Shown one piece after another: positions 23,184-32,257 of a DNA stretch of 64,000 bases (positions are counted from its first letter, which is position 1; each line of letters begins with the position of its first letter). Source of the stretch: Fusobacterium varium (GTDB taxonomy: Bacteria > Fusobacteriota > Fusobacteriia > Fusobacteriales > Fusobacteriaceae); NCBI GenBank assembly GCA_021531615.1, contig JADYUE010000001.1, positions 124,001 to 188,000 of the forward strand. Reading direction: 5' to 3'. Under the pieces are notes generated by a model. The model saw nothing but the letters and a program-made list of their open reading frames with translations, had not been told where the DNA came from and did not search any database. Position numbers and translations under genes: made by a program.

Positions 23184-23223
23184 TAAAAAGCCTATCAAAT
23201 AAAAGTATCTAACAGGCTTTTTC
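23184..23223 (-). terminator. Terminator of the ABC-F gene
   Basis: AAAAAGCCT and AGGCTTTTT arms (about 23185-23193 and 23214-23222) form a hairpin; the minus-strand copy ends in a T run. Confidence 0.75.
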
Positions 23224-23254
23224 ACAACAGATAAACTCAATGAATATCAAAAAA

Positions 23255-24883
23255 TTATTTTGCTTCGTTGTATAATTCTTCTAATCTTTGTTGAATAGCT
23301 TCATCTTCAAGATATTCATCATAAGTCATCATCTTATCTACTATTCCATTAGGAGTGATCTCTATAATTCTATTTGCTACTGTTTGAATAAACTCATGGT
23401 CATGAGCACCAAATAATAGAGTTCCTTTAAAGTTGATAAGAGCCTTGTTTAAAGATGTAATTGATTCAAGATCTAAGTGGTCATTAGGGTTATCAAACAT
23501 AAGAACATTGGCATTTGTAAGCATCATTTTTGCAAGCATACATCTTACCTTTTCTCCCCCTGAAAGAACTGTACAACTTTTTAAAGCTTCCTCTCCAGAG
23601 AATAGCATTCTTCCTAAGAAACCTCTTACAAAAGAATCATGTTGATCAGGAGAGTATGGTCTTAACCAATCAATTAGATTTAGATCTTTATTTTCAAAGA
23701 ATTTACTATTATCTTTTGGCATATATGCTTGAGAAGTTGTAATTCCCCAAGTATATGATCCTGAATCTGGTTCAATCTCTCCAGATAAAATTGATAAAAG
23801 AGTTGTTTTTACAAGGTCATTTTTAGCTAAAAATACTACTTTATCACCTGTATTGATTGTAAATGTTAAATTGTCAATTAATTTAACTCCATCTACTGTT
23901 TTAGAAAGATTTTCTACTTTAAGAAGGTTATTTCCAGCTTCTCTCTCTTGTTTAAATTCAATAAATGGATATTTTCTGTTAGAAACTTGCATATCTTCAA
24001 GTTGAAGTTTATCAAGAAGTTTCTTTCTTGAAGTTGCTTGTTTAGATTTAGAAGCGTTAGCACTGAATCTAGCAATGAACTCTTGTAACTCTTGTCTTTT
24101 TTGTTCAAGTTTTTTATTCTTAGCTGATAGAAGTTTTACCATTAATTCATTTGATTCATACCAGAAATCATAGTTTCCAACATACATTTTGATTTTTCCA
24201 TAGTCAATATCTGTAATATGAGTACAAACTTTATTTAAGAAGTGTCTATCATGTGAAACAACAATTACAGTAGTATTGTCTAAGTCCATAAGGAAGTTTT
24301 CTAGCCATGTTATAGCTTTGATATCAAGTCCGTTTGTAGGCTCGTCTAGAAGTAAAACATCAGGTTGTCCAAATAAAGCTTGAGCAAGAAGAACTTTAAC
24401 TTTTATAGGCTCACTTAATTCTTTCATAAGTTTGTGGTGGTCAGCAATATCAACTCCAAGTCCCATTAAAAGAGTTTCAGCTTCAGTTTCAGCTTCCCAA
24501 CCATTAAGTTCAGCAAACTCTCCTTCAAGTTCAGCAGCTCTTATTCCATCTTCATCAGTAAATTCACTTTTAGAATAGATTTCATTTTTTTCTACAATGA
24601 TATCCCAAAGTTTTTTATGTCCCATAAGTACAACATTTAAAACTTCATCCTCTTCATGAGCAAAGTGGTCTTGTTTTAATACTGCCATTCTTTTATTTTT
24701 ATCAAAAATTATCTCTCCCTCTGTAGGTTCTAAAGCTCCAGAAAGAATTTTTACAAATGTAGATTTTCCAGCTCCATTAGCTCCAATAAGTCCGTAACAG
24801 TTTCCAGGAGTAAACTTTAAGTTTACATCTTCAAAAAGCTTTCTTCCAGAAAATCTCATACCAAGATTACTAGTTGCGATCAT
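23255..24883 (-). CDS. YbiT-type ABC-F ATPase with degenerate second nucleotide-binding domain
   Basis: A 542-residue soluble protein of two ABC domains joined by a linker, similar in order and wording to E. coli YbiT (CTHITDIDYGKIKMYVGNYD; FSANASKSKQATSRKKLLDK). Domain 1 has intact Walker A GANGAGKST and Walker B LLLDEPTNGLD. Domain 2 keeps LSGGEKVR but has Walker A LAKNDLVKTTL without the glycines and FDNPNDHLD with Asn for the catalytic Glu. ABC-F proteins act on ribosomes in translation control or antibiotic protection. A single working ATP site may change that activity. Confidence 0.88.
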   Translation of the reverse strand: MIATSNLGMRFSGRKLFEDVNLKFTPGNCYGLIGANGAGKSTFVKILSGALEPTEGEIIFDKNKRMAVLKQDHFAHEEDEVLNVVLMGHKKLWDIIVEKNEIYSKSEFTDEDGIRAAELEGEFAELNGWEAETEAETLLMGLGVDIADHHKLMKELSEPIKVKVLLAQALFGQPDVLLLDEPTNGLDIKAITWLENFLMDLDNTTVIVVSHDRHFLNKVCTHITDIDYGKIKMYVGNYDFWYESNELMVKLLSAKNKKLEQKRQELQEFIARFSANASKSKQATSRKKLLDKLQLEDMQVSNRKYPFIEFKQEREAGNNLLKVENLSKTVDGVKLIDNLTFTINTGDKVVFLAKNDLVKTTLLSILSGEIEPDSGSYTWGITTSQAYMPKDNSKFFENKDLNLIDWLRPYSPDQHDSFVRGFLGRMLFSGEEALKSCTVLSGGEKVRCMLAKMMLTNANVLMFDNPNDHLDLESITSLNKALINFKGTLLFGAHDHEFIQTVANRIIEITPNGIVDKMMTYDEYLEDEAIQQRLEELYNEAK

Positions 24884-25076
24884 TTAAAATATATCCTCCT
24901 ACTAAAAAATATTTATTAATTAAAAAATTAAATTTCTCATCAATACAAAACTACCATATTATAACATTTTATATTAATAAAGGCAAATTAAATGAAAAAA
25001 CTAAGGATAATTAAATTTGAAAAAAACAAAAAGTATGATAGAATATAATGTAAAAATTTAAAGATAGCGAGGAGTC

Positions 25077-26036
25077 ATGGCAACATTATTTGATAAAGTA
25101 AATATAAAAAATTTAAAATTAAAGAATAGAATTGTACTTCCACCATTAGTAAGATTTTCTATGGTGGGGACAGATGGTTTTGTAACAGATAAAGTAGTTG
25201 AATGGTATAGAGATGTTTGTGCTGGGGGAGTGGGATTAGTTATTGTAGAAGCTTCAGCCGTAGCAGAAGATGGTAAATTGAGAGATAATCAATTAGGAAT
25301 ATGGGATGATAAATTTATAGAGGGGTTAAAAAGAATAGCCGATACTTGTCATGAATATAGTGTTCCAGCTCTAATTCAACTTCATCATGCAGGTTTTAAA
25401 GAGAGAATAAAAGATGTGCCAGAAAGTTTACTTGATGATATATTAGAAAAATTTAAATTAGCTTTTGTTAGAGCTAAAAAAGCAGGTTTTGATGGAATAG
25501 AGATTCATGGAGCACATACATATCTAATTTCTCAGCTTAATTCAAGAATTTGGAATCTGAGAGAGGATAAATATGGTGGAACTTTTGAAAAAAGAATGTT
25601 TTTCTCTAAAAAGTTAATTGAGGATACAAGATACCTTTTTGATGATAATTTTATTTTAGGTTATAGAATGGGTGGAAATGAGCCTGAACTTCAAGATGGA
25701 ATAGAGATAGCAAAATATCTTGAAAAATTAGGAATAGATCTATTACATGTTTCAAGTGGAACTCCTAACCCTGATATGAAACAAAAGGAAAAAATAGATA
25801 TACCTGAAGATTTCCCTTTAGATTGGGTAATATATATGGGAACAGAGATAAAAAAAAGGGTAAATATTCCTGTTATAGGTGTTAGAAAAATAAAAAAAGA
25901 GAGAGAAGCTAGTTGGTTGATAGAGAATAATCTTTTAGATTTTGTAGCAGTTGGAAGAGCTATGATAGCAAGACCAAACTGGGCAGAGATAGCAGAGAAG
26001 GAGTATAAAAGAAGAGATGCAAATAAAGAGTGTTGA
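25077..26036 (+). CDS. NADH:flavin oxidoreductase (old yellow enzyme family)
   Basis: A 319-residue single-domain OYE-type barrel. FMN and substrate motifs are present: NRIVLPPLVRFS, ALIQLHHAG, GFDGIEIHGAHTYLISQLNS then RIWNLREDKYGG, and DFVAVGRAMIARPNW. No FAD/NAD domain is fused, unlike 2,4-dienoyl-CoA reductases. It reduces activated C=C bonds of an unknown substrate. GAGGAG precedes the ATG. The EarP gene starts within its last codons, so both belong to one operon with EF-P. Confidence 0.9.
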   Translation: MATLFDKVNIKNLKLKNRIVLPPLVRFSMVGTDGFVTDKVVEWYRDVCAGGVGLVIVEASAVAEDGKLRDNQLGIWDDKFIEGLKRIADTCHEYSVPALIQLHHAGFKERIKDVPESLLDDILEKFKLAFVRAKKAGFDGIEIHGAHTYLISQLNSRIWNLREDKYGGTFEKRMFFSKKLIEDTRYLFDDNFILGYRMGGNEPELQDGIEIAKYLEKLGIDLLHVSSGTPNPDMKQKEKIDIPEDFPLDWVIYMGTEIKKRVNIPVIGVRKIKKEREASWLIENNLLDFVAVGRAMIARPNWAEIAEKEYKRRDANKEC

Positions 26037-27183
26037 TATCTTCTGTGAGATAATTGATAATTTTGGAGATATTGGAGTAGTTTATAGAGTTGCAAAAGAA
26101 CTAAAAAAAATATATAATAATCAAGTAAAAATAAGGGTTATCTTTAATAGAATAGATGAGTTTTTAAAGATAAATCCCTCAGCAAAAAATTTAGAAATTC
26201 AAGAGATAGATGGTATTTGTTACTGTCCCTATGAATATATTAAAAAAAATATGTGTACATTTTCTACTGCAAATGTTATAATAGAAGCCTTTGGATGTAC
26301 AATACCTGAAGAGTATATGAATGTGGCATATAACAATTCAGATTTGATATTAAATCTTGAATATCTTTCAGCTGAAGATTGGGTAGAGGACTTTCATTTG
26401 CAAGAATCTATACTTGGAAAAGGGAAGCTTAGAAAATTCTTCTTTATGCCTGGATTTACAGAAAAAACAGGTGGAATTATCACAGATTCTCTATATTTAG
26501 ATAGAATTACTAAAGTAAAAAACAATTTATCTGAATACAGAAAAAAATATTTAAAAAATATTGATAACTATGATAATAAACTGATAGGAACAATATTTAC
26601 ATATGAAAAAAACTTTGCTCCTTTGATGAGAGATTTGAAGAAATTAGATAGAGAAGTAGCTCTATTGGCAATGGGAGAAAAGACACAAGAGAGCTTTAAA
26701 GAATTTTTTAAAAAAAATTTTGTAGAAAAGCTTGGAAATATTTATAAATATGGTAAAATAGAGATAGAGTTCTATGATTTTTTAAGCCAAGAAGAGTATG
26801 AGGAGCTTATAAATGTGGTAGATTTTAACTTTGTAAGAGGGGAAGACTCTTTTATAAGGGCAGTTCTTACAGGAAAACCATATTTGTGGCATATTTATTT
26901 TCAAAAAGAGTTCATTCATATGGACAAATTACAAGGATTTTTAGATAAATACAGGGAACAAGTTCAAGGAAAAATTGTTGACGATATATTGTCAGATCAA
27001 GAAAAGCTTTTTAAAGATTATAATTTTAGAAATGAAAATACTTTAGATGAGGGGAAAGAGGAGTTCTTTAATTTCTTCAATAACCTTAATGAAATAGAGA
27101 GAGTAAACTCTCTATATAAAGATTTTCTTATCTTAAACTGTAATCTTATAAATAAAATAAAAGATTTTATAGAGAAATTTTAG
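26017..27183 (+). CDS. earP: EF-P arginine rhamnosyltransferase EarP
   Basis: A 388-residue GT-B type glycosyltransferase. The EarP N-terminal signature is visible (IFCEIIDNFGDIGVVYRVAK), then VIIEAFGCTIPE, LNLEYLSAEDWVEDFH, FFMPGFTEKTGG, and in the C-terminal half DFNFVRGEDSFIRAVLTGKP with PYLWHIYFQ. EarP attaches rhamnose from dTDP-rhamnose to Arg32 of elongation factor P. The efp gene follows directly (10-base gap) and encodes an EF-P with Arg32. The start overlaps the OYE gene by 20 bases. Confidence 0.93.
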   Translation: MQIKSVDIFCEIIDNFGDIGVVYRVAKELKKIYNNQVKIRVIFNRIDEFLKINPSAKNLEIQEIDGICYCPYEYIKKNMCTFSTANVIIEAFGCTIPEEYMNVAYNNSDLILNLEYLSAEDWVEDFHLQESILGKGKLRKFFFMPGFTEKTGGIITDSLYLDRITKVKNNLSEYRKKYLKNIDNYDNKLIGTIFTYEKNFAPLMRDLKKLDREVALLAMGEKTQESFKEFFKKNFVEKLGNIYKYGKIEIEFYDFLSQEEYEELINVVDFNFVRGEDSFIRAVLTGKPYLWHIYFQKEFIHMDKLQGFLDKYREQVQGKIVDDILSDQEKLFKDYNFRNENTLDEGKEEFFNFFNNLNEIERVNSLYKDFLILNCNLINKIKDFIEKF

Positions 27184-27193
27184 GAGGTCAAAA

Positions 27194-27757
27194 ATGAAAA
27201 TAGCTCAAGAACTAAGAGCAGGAAGCACAATTAAAATCGGAAACGATCCATTTGTAGTTTTAAAATCTGAGTACAACAAATCAGGAAGAAACGCTGCTGT
27301 GGTAAAATTAAAAATGAAAAACTTATTAAACGGAAACATCTCTGATGCTGTTTACAAAGCAGATGAAAAAATGGATGACATCAGACTTGATAAAGTTAAA
27401 ACAGTTTACTCTTACAACGATGGAAGTTTCTATGTATTCTCTAACCCAGAAACTTGGGATCAAATCGAACTTAAAGAAGAAGATTTAGGAGATGCTATCA
27501 ACTACTTAGAAGAAGGAATGGAACTAGACGTAGTTTACTACGAATCAACTCCAGTTGCAGTAGAATTACCTACTTTCCTTGAAAGACAAATCGAATACAC
27601 TGAACCAGGACTAAGAGGAGATACTACTGGAAAAGTTATGAAACCAGCTAGAATCAACACAGGATTTGAAATTCAAGTTCCTCTATTCGTTGAGCAAGGT
27701 GAATGGATTAAAATCGATACAAGAACTAACGAATATGTAGAAAGAATTAAAAAATAG
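27194..27757 (+). CDS. efp: Elongation factor P
   Basis: A 187-residue three-domain EF-P. The modified tip loop reads SEYNKSGRNAA, with Arg at position 32, the residue rhamnosylated by EarP. The C-terminal OB domain has the EF-P signature (GLRGDTTGKVMKPARINTG). EF-P relieves ribosome stalling at polyproline. Codon use is visibly more GC-ending than neighbours (AAC, TAC), as expected for a highly expressed gene. It is followed by a bidirectional terminator. Confidence 0.97.
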   Translation: MKIAQELRAGSTIKIGNDPFVVLKSEYNKSGRNAAVVKLKMKNLLNGNISDAVYKADEKMDDIRLDKVKTVYSYNDGSFYVFSNPETWDQIELKEEDLGDAINYLEEGMELDVVYYESTPVAVELPTFLERQIEYTEPGLRGDTTGKVMKPARINTGFEIQVPLFVEQGEWIKIDTRTNEYVERIKK

Positions 27758-27767
27758 TTTTTAGTTT

Positions 27768-27796
27768 AAAAGGCTGTCAATGACAGCCTTTTTCTT
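27768..27796 (+). terminator. Terminator after efp
   Basis: AGGCTGTCA and TGACAGCCT form a 9-bp stem followed by TTTTT; A residues on the left let it work for the convergent gene too. Confidence 0.85.
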
Positions 27797-28249
27797 TTAT
27801 ACAAGTTTTAAAAACATATCTACATGAGGTATTCCATCTTCATCATATCTCTCTGAAATCTCTTCAAATCCTAAAGAGTGATAAAAATCTCTAAGATAGT
27901 ATTGAGCACCTATTGTAATATTTTCATTAGGAAAACTATTTTTTATAACTTCAATAGATTGTAAAAGTAACTCTCTAGCATATCCATTATGTCTATAATC
28001 TTTATCAACTAACACACGCCCAATAGATGGAGTATCATAAGAAAGATTTTTAGGTATAACCCTTGAATAACATATTATTTTATCTTTCTCCTCATCTTTA
28101 GCAAAAATATGGTAACATTTTAAATCTTTATTGTCAAAATCAAGATAAGGACAATTTTGTTCTACTACAAAAACCTCTTGCCTAACTTTCCCAATCTCAT
28201 AAACTTCTAAAGCGGTTAACTCTTCAAATTTTTTTATATAAAATTTCAT
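27797..28249 (-). CDS. GNAT acetyltransferase, ElaA family
   Basis: A 150-residue ElaA-type acetyltransferase. The CoA-binding motif A is GRVLVDKDYRHNGYARELL, preceded by the ElaA start (YEIGKVRQEVFVVEQNCPY). The substrate is unknown. The ATG chosen has AGGAGG 6 bases upstream; a GTG two codons earlier is also in frame. It is convergent with efp. Confidence 0.88.
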   Translation of the reverse strand: MKFYIKKFEELTALEVYEIGKVRQEVFVVEQNCPYLDFDNKDLKCYHIFAKDEEKDKIICYSRVIPKNLSYDTPSIGRVLVDKDYRHNGYARELLLQSIEVIKNSFPNENITIGAQYYLRDFYHSLGFEEISERYDEDGIPHVDMFLKLV

Positions 28250-28387
28250 ACTCACCCTCCTATAATTTTAAGCTACAAATATTATACATAAAAAAAATGA
28301 CTAAATCAAAAAAATTTGACTTTAAATCAATGATGTGGTAATATAATTGTAAGCATTATAATAATGTAAAAACAGGAGATGATGTAA

Positions 28388-28927
28388 ATGGAATTAAAAG
28401 GATCAAAAACTGAAAAAAATCTTATGACAGCATTTGCAGGTGAATCAGAGGCGAGAAATAAATATACTTATTATGCATCAAAAGCTAAAAAAGATGGTTA
28501 TGAACAAATCTCCAAATTATTTGAAGTTACAGCTAACAATGAAAAGGAACATGCTAAACTTTGGTTTAAAATTTTAAAAGGTGGAGAAATTCCTTCAACA
28601 TTAGAAAATCTTTTAGATGCAGCTGAAGGTGAAAACTACGAATGGACTGATATGTATGCAGGATTTGCTAAAACAGCAAGAGAAGAAGGATTCACTGAAA
28701 TAGCAAGACTTTTTGAAGGAGTAGCTAAAATAGAAAAAGAGCATGAGGAAAGATATAGAAAATTATTAGCTAACATTAAAGAAGAAATGGTATTCCAAAG
28801 AGAAGAAGTAGTAGCTTGGGAATGTTTAAACTGTGGACACATTCACTATGGTAAAAAAGCTCCAGAAGTTTGTCCAGTATGTGCTCATCCAAAAGCTTAT
28901 TTTATGTTACAAGAAAAAAATTATTAA
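28388..28927 (+). CDS. rbr: Rubrerythrin
   Basis: A 179-residue rubrerythrin. The ferritin-like diiron domain has the paired E..H sites ([47 protein letters not shown]) and the C-terminal rubredoxin domain has two Cys pairs ([20 protein letters not shown]). It reduces hydrogen peroxide in the cytoplasm of anaerobes, receiving electrons through reduced flavoproteins. Single gene with its own terminator; a good TATAAT-like box stands about 50 bases upstream. Confidence 0.95.
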   Translation: MELKGSKTEKNLMTAFAGESEARNKYTYYASKAKKDGYEQISKLFEVTANNEKEHAKLWFKILKGGEIPSTLENLLDAAEGENYEWTDMYAGFAKTAREEGFTEIARLFEGVAKIEKEHEERYRKLLANIKEEMVFQREEVVAWECLNCGHIHYGKKAPEVCPVCAHPKAYFMLQEKNY

Positions 28928-28947
28928 TAAATATACTTAAACTTTTG

Positions 28948-28974
28948 AAAAGCACTCACATTTAGAGTGCTTTT
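28948..28974 (+). terminator. Terminator after rubrerythrin
   Basis: AAAAGCACTC and GAGTGCTTTT form a 10-bp stem ending in TTTTC. Confidence 0.85.
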
Positions 28975-29176
28975 CTTTATATTCTCAATAATTAACTTAA
29001 AATAAATTTTCGTTAAAATTGTTCGGAAGTAGACTAAAAAAGTATAGGTATCTAGTAAAAAATAAAAAATACTTTAATTTTTTTATAAAATGTATTACAA
29101 TAATAAAAAGATAAAAAAGTTACATTTTAATTATGGTAAGCTAAAAAAATCAATATATAAAATATGGAGGAAACAA

Positions 29177-29860
29177 ATGGAAAAAGTTTATCAAGGAAAG
29201 ACTAAAGATGTCTACAAGTTAGAAAATGGGAATTTTTTATTAGAGTTTAAAGATGACTGTACAGGGAAAGATGGAGTATTTGATCCAGGTGAAAATACAG
29301 TTGGTTTAAAAATTGAAGGAATTGGAAAAGCAAACTTAAAAATGTCAGTTCATTTCTTCGAAATTTTAAATAATAGAGGGTTAAAAACTCACTATATAAG
29401 TGCCGATCTTGATAAAGGAACTATGGAAGTAGTACCAGCTAAACCATTTGGAAAAGGATTAGAAGTAATTTGCCGTTTTAAAGCTGTTGGAAGTTTCTAT
29501 CGTCGTTACAATGAATACATTACTGAAGGAGCAGATTTACCAGCATATGTAGAAACTACATTCAAAAACGATGCTTTAGGAGATCCATTAGTGACTAAAG
29601 ATGGACTAGTTGATTTAGGAGTTATGACTGCTGCTCAATATGAATCTATGAAAGAAAGAACACAAGAAATTTCTACAATAGTTAGAGATGTATTAAAAGA
29701 AAAAGGATTAGATCTTTATGATATCAAATTTGAATTTGGTATTGATAACAATGATGAAGTTATCCTTATAGATGAAATTGCATCAGGAAACATGAGAGTT
29801 TACAGAGATGGTGTAATCGTAGATCCTATGGAATTAACTAAAATATTCTTAGGAGAATAA
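29177..29860 (+). CDS. purC: SAICAR synthetase
   Basis: A 227-residue PurC that condenses CAIR with aspartate in purine synthesis. Motifs include [16 protein letters not shown] (ATP-binding loop), [16 protein letters not shown] and [19 protein letters not shown]. The start is the ATG at 29177 with GGAGG 7 bases upstream; the longer in-frame extension to 29090 lacks a ribosome site and is not conserved-looking. It stands alone rather than in a pur operon. No purine riboswitch was seen in the 200-base leader region. Confidence 0.95.
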   Translation: MEKVYQGKTKDVYKLENGNFLLEFKDDCTGKDGVFDPGENTVGLKIEGIGKANLKMSVHFFEILNNRGLKTHYISADLDKGTMEVVPAKPFGKGLEVICRFKAVGSFYRRYNEYITEGADLPAYVETTFKNDALGDPLVTKDGLVDLGVMTAAQYESMKERTQEISTIVRDVLKEKGLDLYDIKFEFGIDNNDEVILIDEIASGNMRVYRDGVIVDPMELTKIFLGE

Positions 29861-29879
29861 TTAAAAGCAATATCTGTTT

Positions 29880-29906
29880 GGGACTGTGATAAGCAGTCCC
29901 TTTTTA
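29880..29906 (+). terminator. Terminator after purC
   Basis: GGGACTG and CAGTCCC form a 7-bp GC-rich stem followed by TTTTT. Confidence 0.85.
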
Positions 29907-30010
29907 ATTTTTTGCTATTATCCAAATTAAAAATCTCCCTTTTTTATTGATTTTTAACTATCTTTAAGGTATAACTTTAGTAGGAAATTATTAATGTAAT
30001 GGAGGATAAT

Positions 30011-30781
30011 ATGAAAAATATACATTCATTTTATTTTAGCCCAACACACACAACAAAAAGATCAGTTCAAGGGATTGGAAAAGGATTTGAAGGTGAAGTT
30101 ATTGAACATGATTTGACTTTTGCTTGTGATAGTGATGAGGAGTTTAATTTAGGGGAAAATGATATAGCTATTGTTGGAGTTCCTGTGTATGCAGGTAGAG
30201 TCCCTGAAATAGCTGCTAATATTTTAAAAAGAGTTCATGGAAATAATACTCTAGCTGTGGCAGTTGTAGTTTATGGAAATAGAGCTTTTGAAGATGCTCT
30301 TTTAGAGTTGAAAAACATATTAAAAGATAATAGTTTCTCTGTAATTGCAGGGGGAGCATTTATTGGTGAGCATTCATATAGTAAAAAAGTAGGAGCTAAA
30401 AGACCAGATAACAATGATATTGAAATTGCTATTAATTTCGGTAAAAAAATTGATGAGTTAGTAAAAGAGGGTAGTTATAAAAATGATATAGATGTTCCAG
30501 GGAACTTCCCATATAGAGATGGAATGCCTAAAATGAACTTTGCACCTATGGCAAATGATAACTGCATCTATTGTAGAAAATGTTGGTCTGTATGTCCAGT
30601 AGGAGCTATTGATCAAAGAAAACCAGATATTGTTCAAGTTGAAAAGTGCATAAGATGTTATGCTTGTGTTAAAGTTTGTACTTTTGATGGTAGAGAGATA
30701 CCTAATAACCCTCTTGGAAAGATTATAAATTTCTTAGAAACAACTTGTATGGATAGAAAAGAGCCAGAATTATTTTATTAA
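30011..30781 (+). CDS. EFR1-family flavodoxin/ferredoxin fusion
   Basis: About 256 residues. The N-terminal 160 residues form a flavodoxin-like domain (YFSPTHTTKRSVQGIGKGF phosphate loop). The C-terminus has two 4Fe-4S ferredoxin motifs (CIYCRKCWSVCPVGAI and CIRCYACVKVCTFDG). EFR1 proteins are electron-transfer proteins of anaerobes, partner unknown. The start with GGAGG 5 bases upstream (30011) is preferred over an upstream ATG that overlaps the ribosome site itself. Confidence 0.9.
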   Translation: MKNIHSFYFSPTHTTKRSVQGIGKGFEGEVIEHDLTFACDSDEEFNLGENDIAIVGVPVYAGRVPEIAANILKRVHGNNTLAVAVVVYGNRAFEDALLELKNILKDNSFSVIAGGAFIGEHSYSKKVGAKRPDNNDIEIAINFGKKIDELVKEGSYKNDIDVPGNFPYRDGMPKMNFAPMANDNCIYCRKCWSVCPVGAIDQRKPDIVQVEKCIRCYACVKVCTFDGREIPNNPLGKIINFLETTCMDRKEPELFY

Positions 30782-30914
30782 AATAAAGCTTTTTTAGAGA
30801 ATTTAATATTATGGTATTTTTTAAATAAAGTTGATAAAAAAGGTTTAGTATAATCACAGTTTTGTCACAATTCCATTGTATAATACTATTAAAATTATAT
30901 TTTAGGAGGAAATT

Positions 30915-31235
30915 GTGGAAGATTTATTGTATAAACGTATATCTCAAGATCAAGCTAAAGAGATGATGGACACTTTAGATGATTATATTATCTTAGATGT
31001 GAGAACAGAATTAGAATTTAAATATGGACATATTCCAAATGCTATAAATATTCCTAATGAAGAGATAGGACACTTTGATCCTTTAAATTTAGAGAACAAA
31101 AGCAAACCTATTTTTGTTTATTGTAGAAGTGGGCATAGAAGTCTACAAGCATCTGCAAAATTAGCTTTAATGGGTTATGATAATATATATGAATTTGGTG
31201 GAATTATCACTTGGGAATATGAGATAACTAAATAA
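30915..31235 (+). CDS. Rhodanese-like sulfurtransferase (GTG start)
   Basis: A 106-residue single rhodanese domain with active-site loop VYCRSGHRS (Cys nucleophile) and the family start ISQDQAKEMMDTLDDYIILD. It transfers sulfane sulfur, acceptor unknown. The start is GTG with AGGAGG 7 bases upstream. No signal peptide, so cytoplasmic. Followed by a strong terminator. Confidence 0.92.
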   Translation: MEDLLYKRISQDQAKEMMDTLDDYIILDVRTELEFKYGHIPNAINIPNEEIGHFDPLNLENKSKPIFVYCRSGHRSLQASAKLALMGYDNIYEFGGIITWEYEITK

Positions 31236-31240
31236 GAGAG

Positions 31241-31274
31241 AGCCGAAGAAACTATTTTTTCTTCGGCTTTTTTG
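31241..31274 (+). terminator. Terminator after the rhodanese gene
   Basis: AGCCGAAGA and TCTTCGGCT form a 9-bp stem followed by six T. Confidence 0.9.
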
Positions 31275-31275
31275 A

Positions 31276-32112
31276 TTACAAATTATATTTTTTATAAGCA
31301 TTAGTATATTTTATTTTAAACCACTCTCTCAAGCTTTGAGGCTCAAGAATCTCAATCTCATCAAGAAAATATGCAAAATAACGTTTTGCCTTCTCCTCAG
31401 AGCATTGAAACTCATAAAATTCATTATTTTTTGATATAATTTCAGGTCTATTTATATTAAGAAGCTTTAAAATTCTCTCTCCCTCAGGAGTTAAAATAGC
31501 TTTTATCTTCTTATCTTGTGATAAAAATGGATCAAAATTAAGAATAACTTTCTCTACAAACTCCATATCTTCCCAAACTTGTACCTCTCTAGTTATAAAA
31601 ACTGTATCTATATTATAAATATGATAGTTCCTATATTTATTTTCTAAAAAATCATAGCAAAATAGATAATTTGCCAATTCTAACTTTGAACTTCCTATAA
31701 AAAATGGAAGAATAGTAACCTCTCTCTTATCATTGAAGTGTATCTTAACTTTCCTTTTCTCCTTTATTCCAATCTCTAATCTCTCAATAACTGATTTAAA
31801 AACAAATAACTCTCTATTTTTTCGAGATTGATTTGTATATTTATGTAGAAGTTTTCTAAAAAAATCAGCCTCTATCTGAATATTTTTTTCACACAGAAAA
31901 TCGTAATAAATCTTAAAATTACTTTTATTTAGATTAAACTGAATAATATCTTTTTCTCCATCAAAAATTGTATCATCATTTAATCTTTCCTCTCTCATAT
32001 GCTCAAATATATAGTTTAAAAGATAGTTTTTAGTTACCTTAAAAGTTTCACAATCTGACTCAAGAATTTTAATAATGTTTTTAGGAAGAGTAACCCTAAT
32101 TTTTTTCTCCAT
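31276..32112 (-). CDS. WYL-domain transcriptional regulator-like protein
   Basis: About 278 residues. The N-terminus looks like a ribbon-helix-helix segment (KKIRVTLPKNIIKILESDCE), and the middle and C-terminus match the WYL sensor layout (KVKIHFNDKREVTILPFFIG, then a KYRNYHIYNIDTVFITREVQ stretch and a WCX-like end). WYL proteins respond to nucleotides or other ligands. The ATG chosen has AAGG 9 bases upstream; a GTG three codons earlier is possible. It is divergent from bioB, so control of the biotin genes is conceivable but not shown. Confidence 0.75.
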   Translation of the reverse strand: MEKKIRVTLPKNIIKILESDCETFKVTKNYLLNYIFEHMREERLNDDTIFDGEKDIIQFNLNKSNFKIYYDFLCEKNIQIEADFFRKLLHKYTNQSRKNRELFVFKSVIERLEIGIKEKRKVKIHFNDKREVTILPFFIGSSKLELANYLFCYDFLENKYRNYHIYNIDTVFITREVQVWEDMEFVEKVILNFDPFLSQDKKIKAILTPEGERILKLLNINRPEIISKNNEFYEFQCSEEKAKRYFAYFLDEIEILEPQSLREWFKIKYTNAYKKYNL

Positions 32113-32257
32113 AATTAGCACCTTCTTTCTGTAATTTTATCATCTTCTATTTTAACATATAAATTGCTAAAAGGTACATATTACTTTAAATATTTAGCAA
32201 TATATGGTATATTGAAAGGTAGATAACAATTTTTGTTTAATAAAGGAGTACAAAATA

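Noticed and set aside
29090-29176. N-terminal extension of purC
   Set aside because: Lacks a ribosome site and looks unlike PurC; the ATG at 29177 has GGAGG and begins the family sequence.
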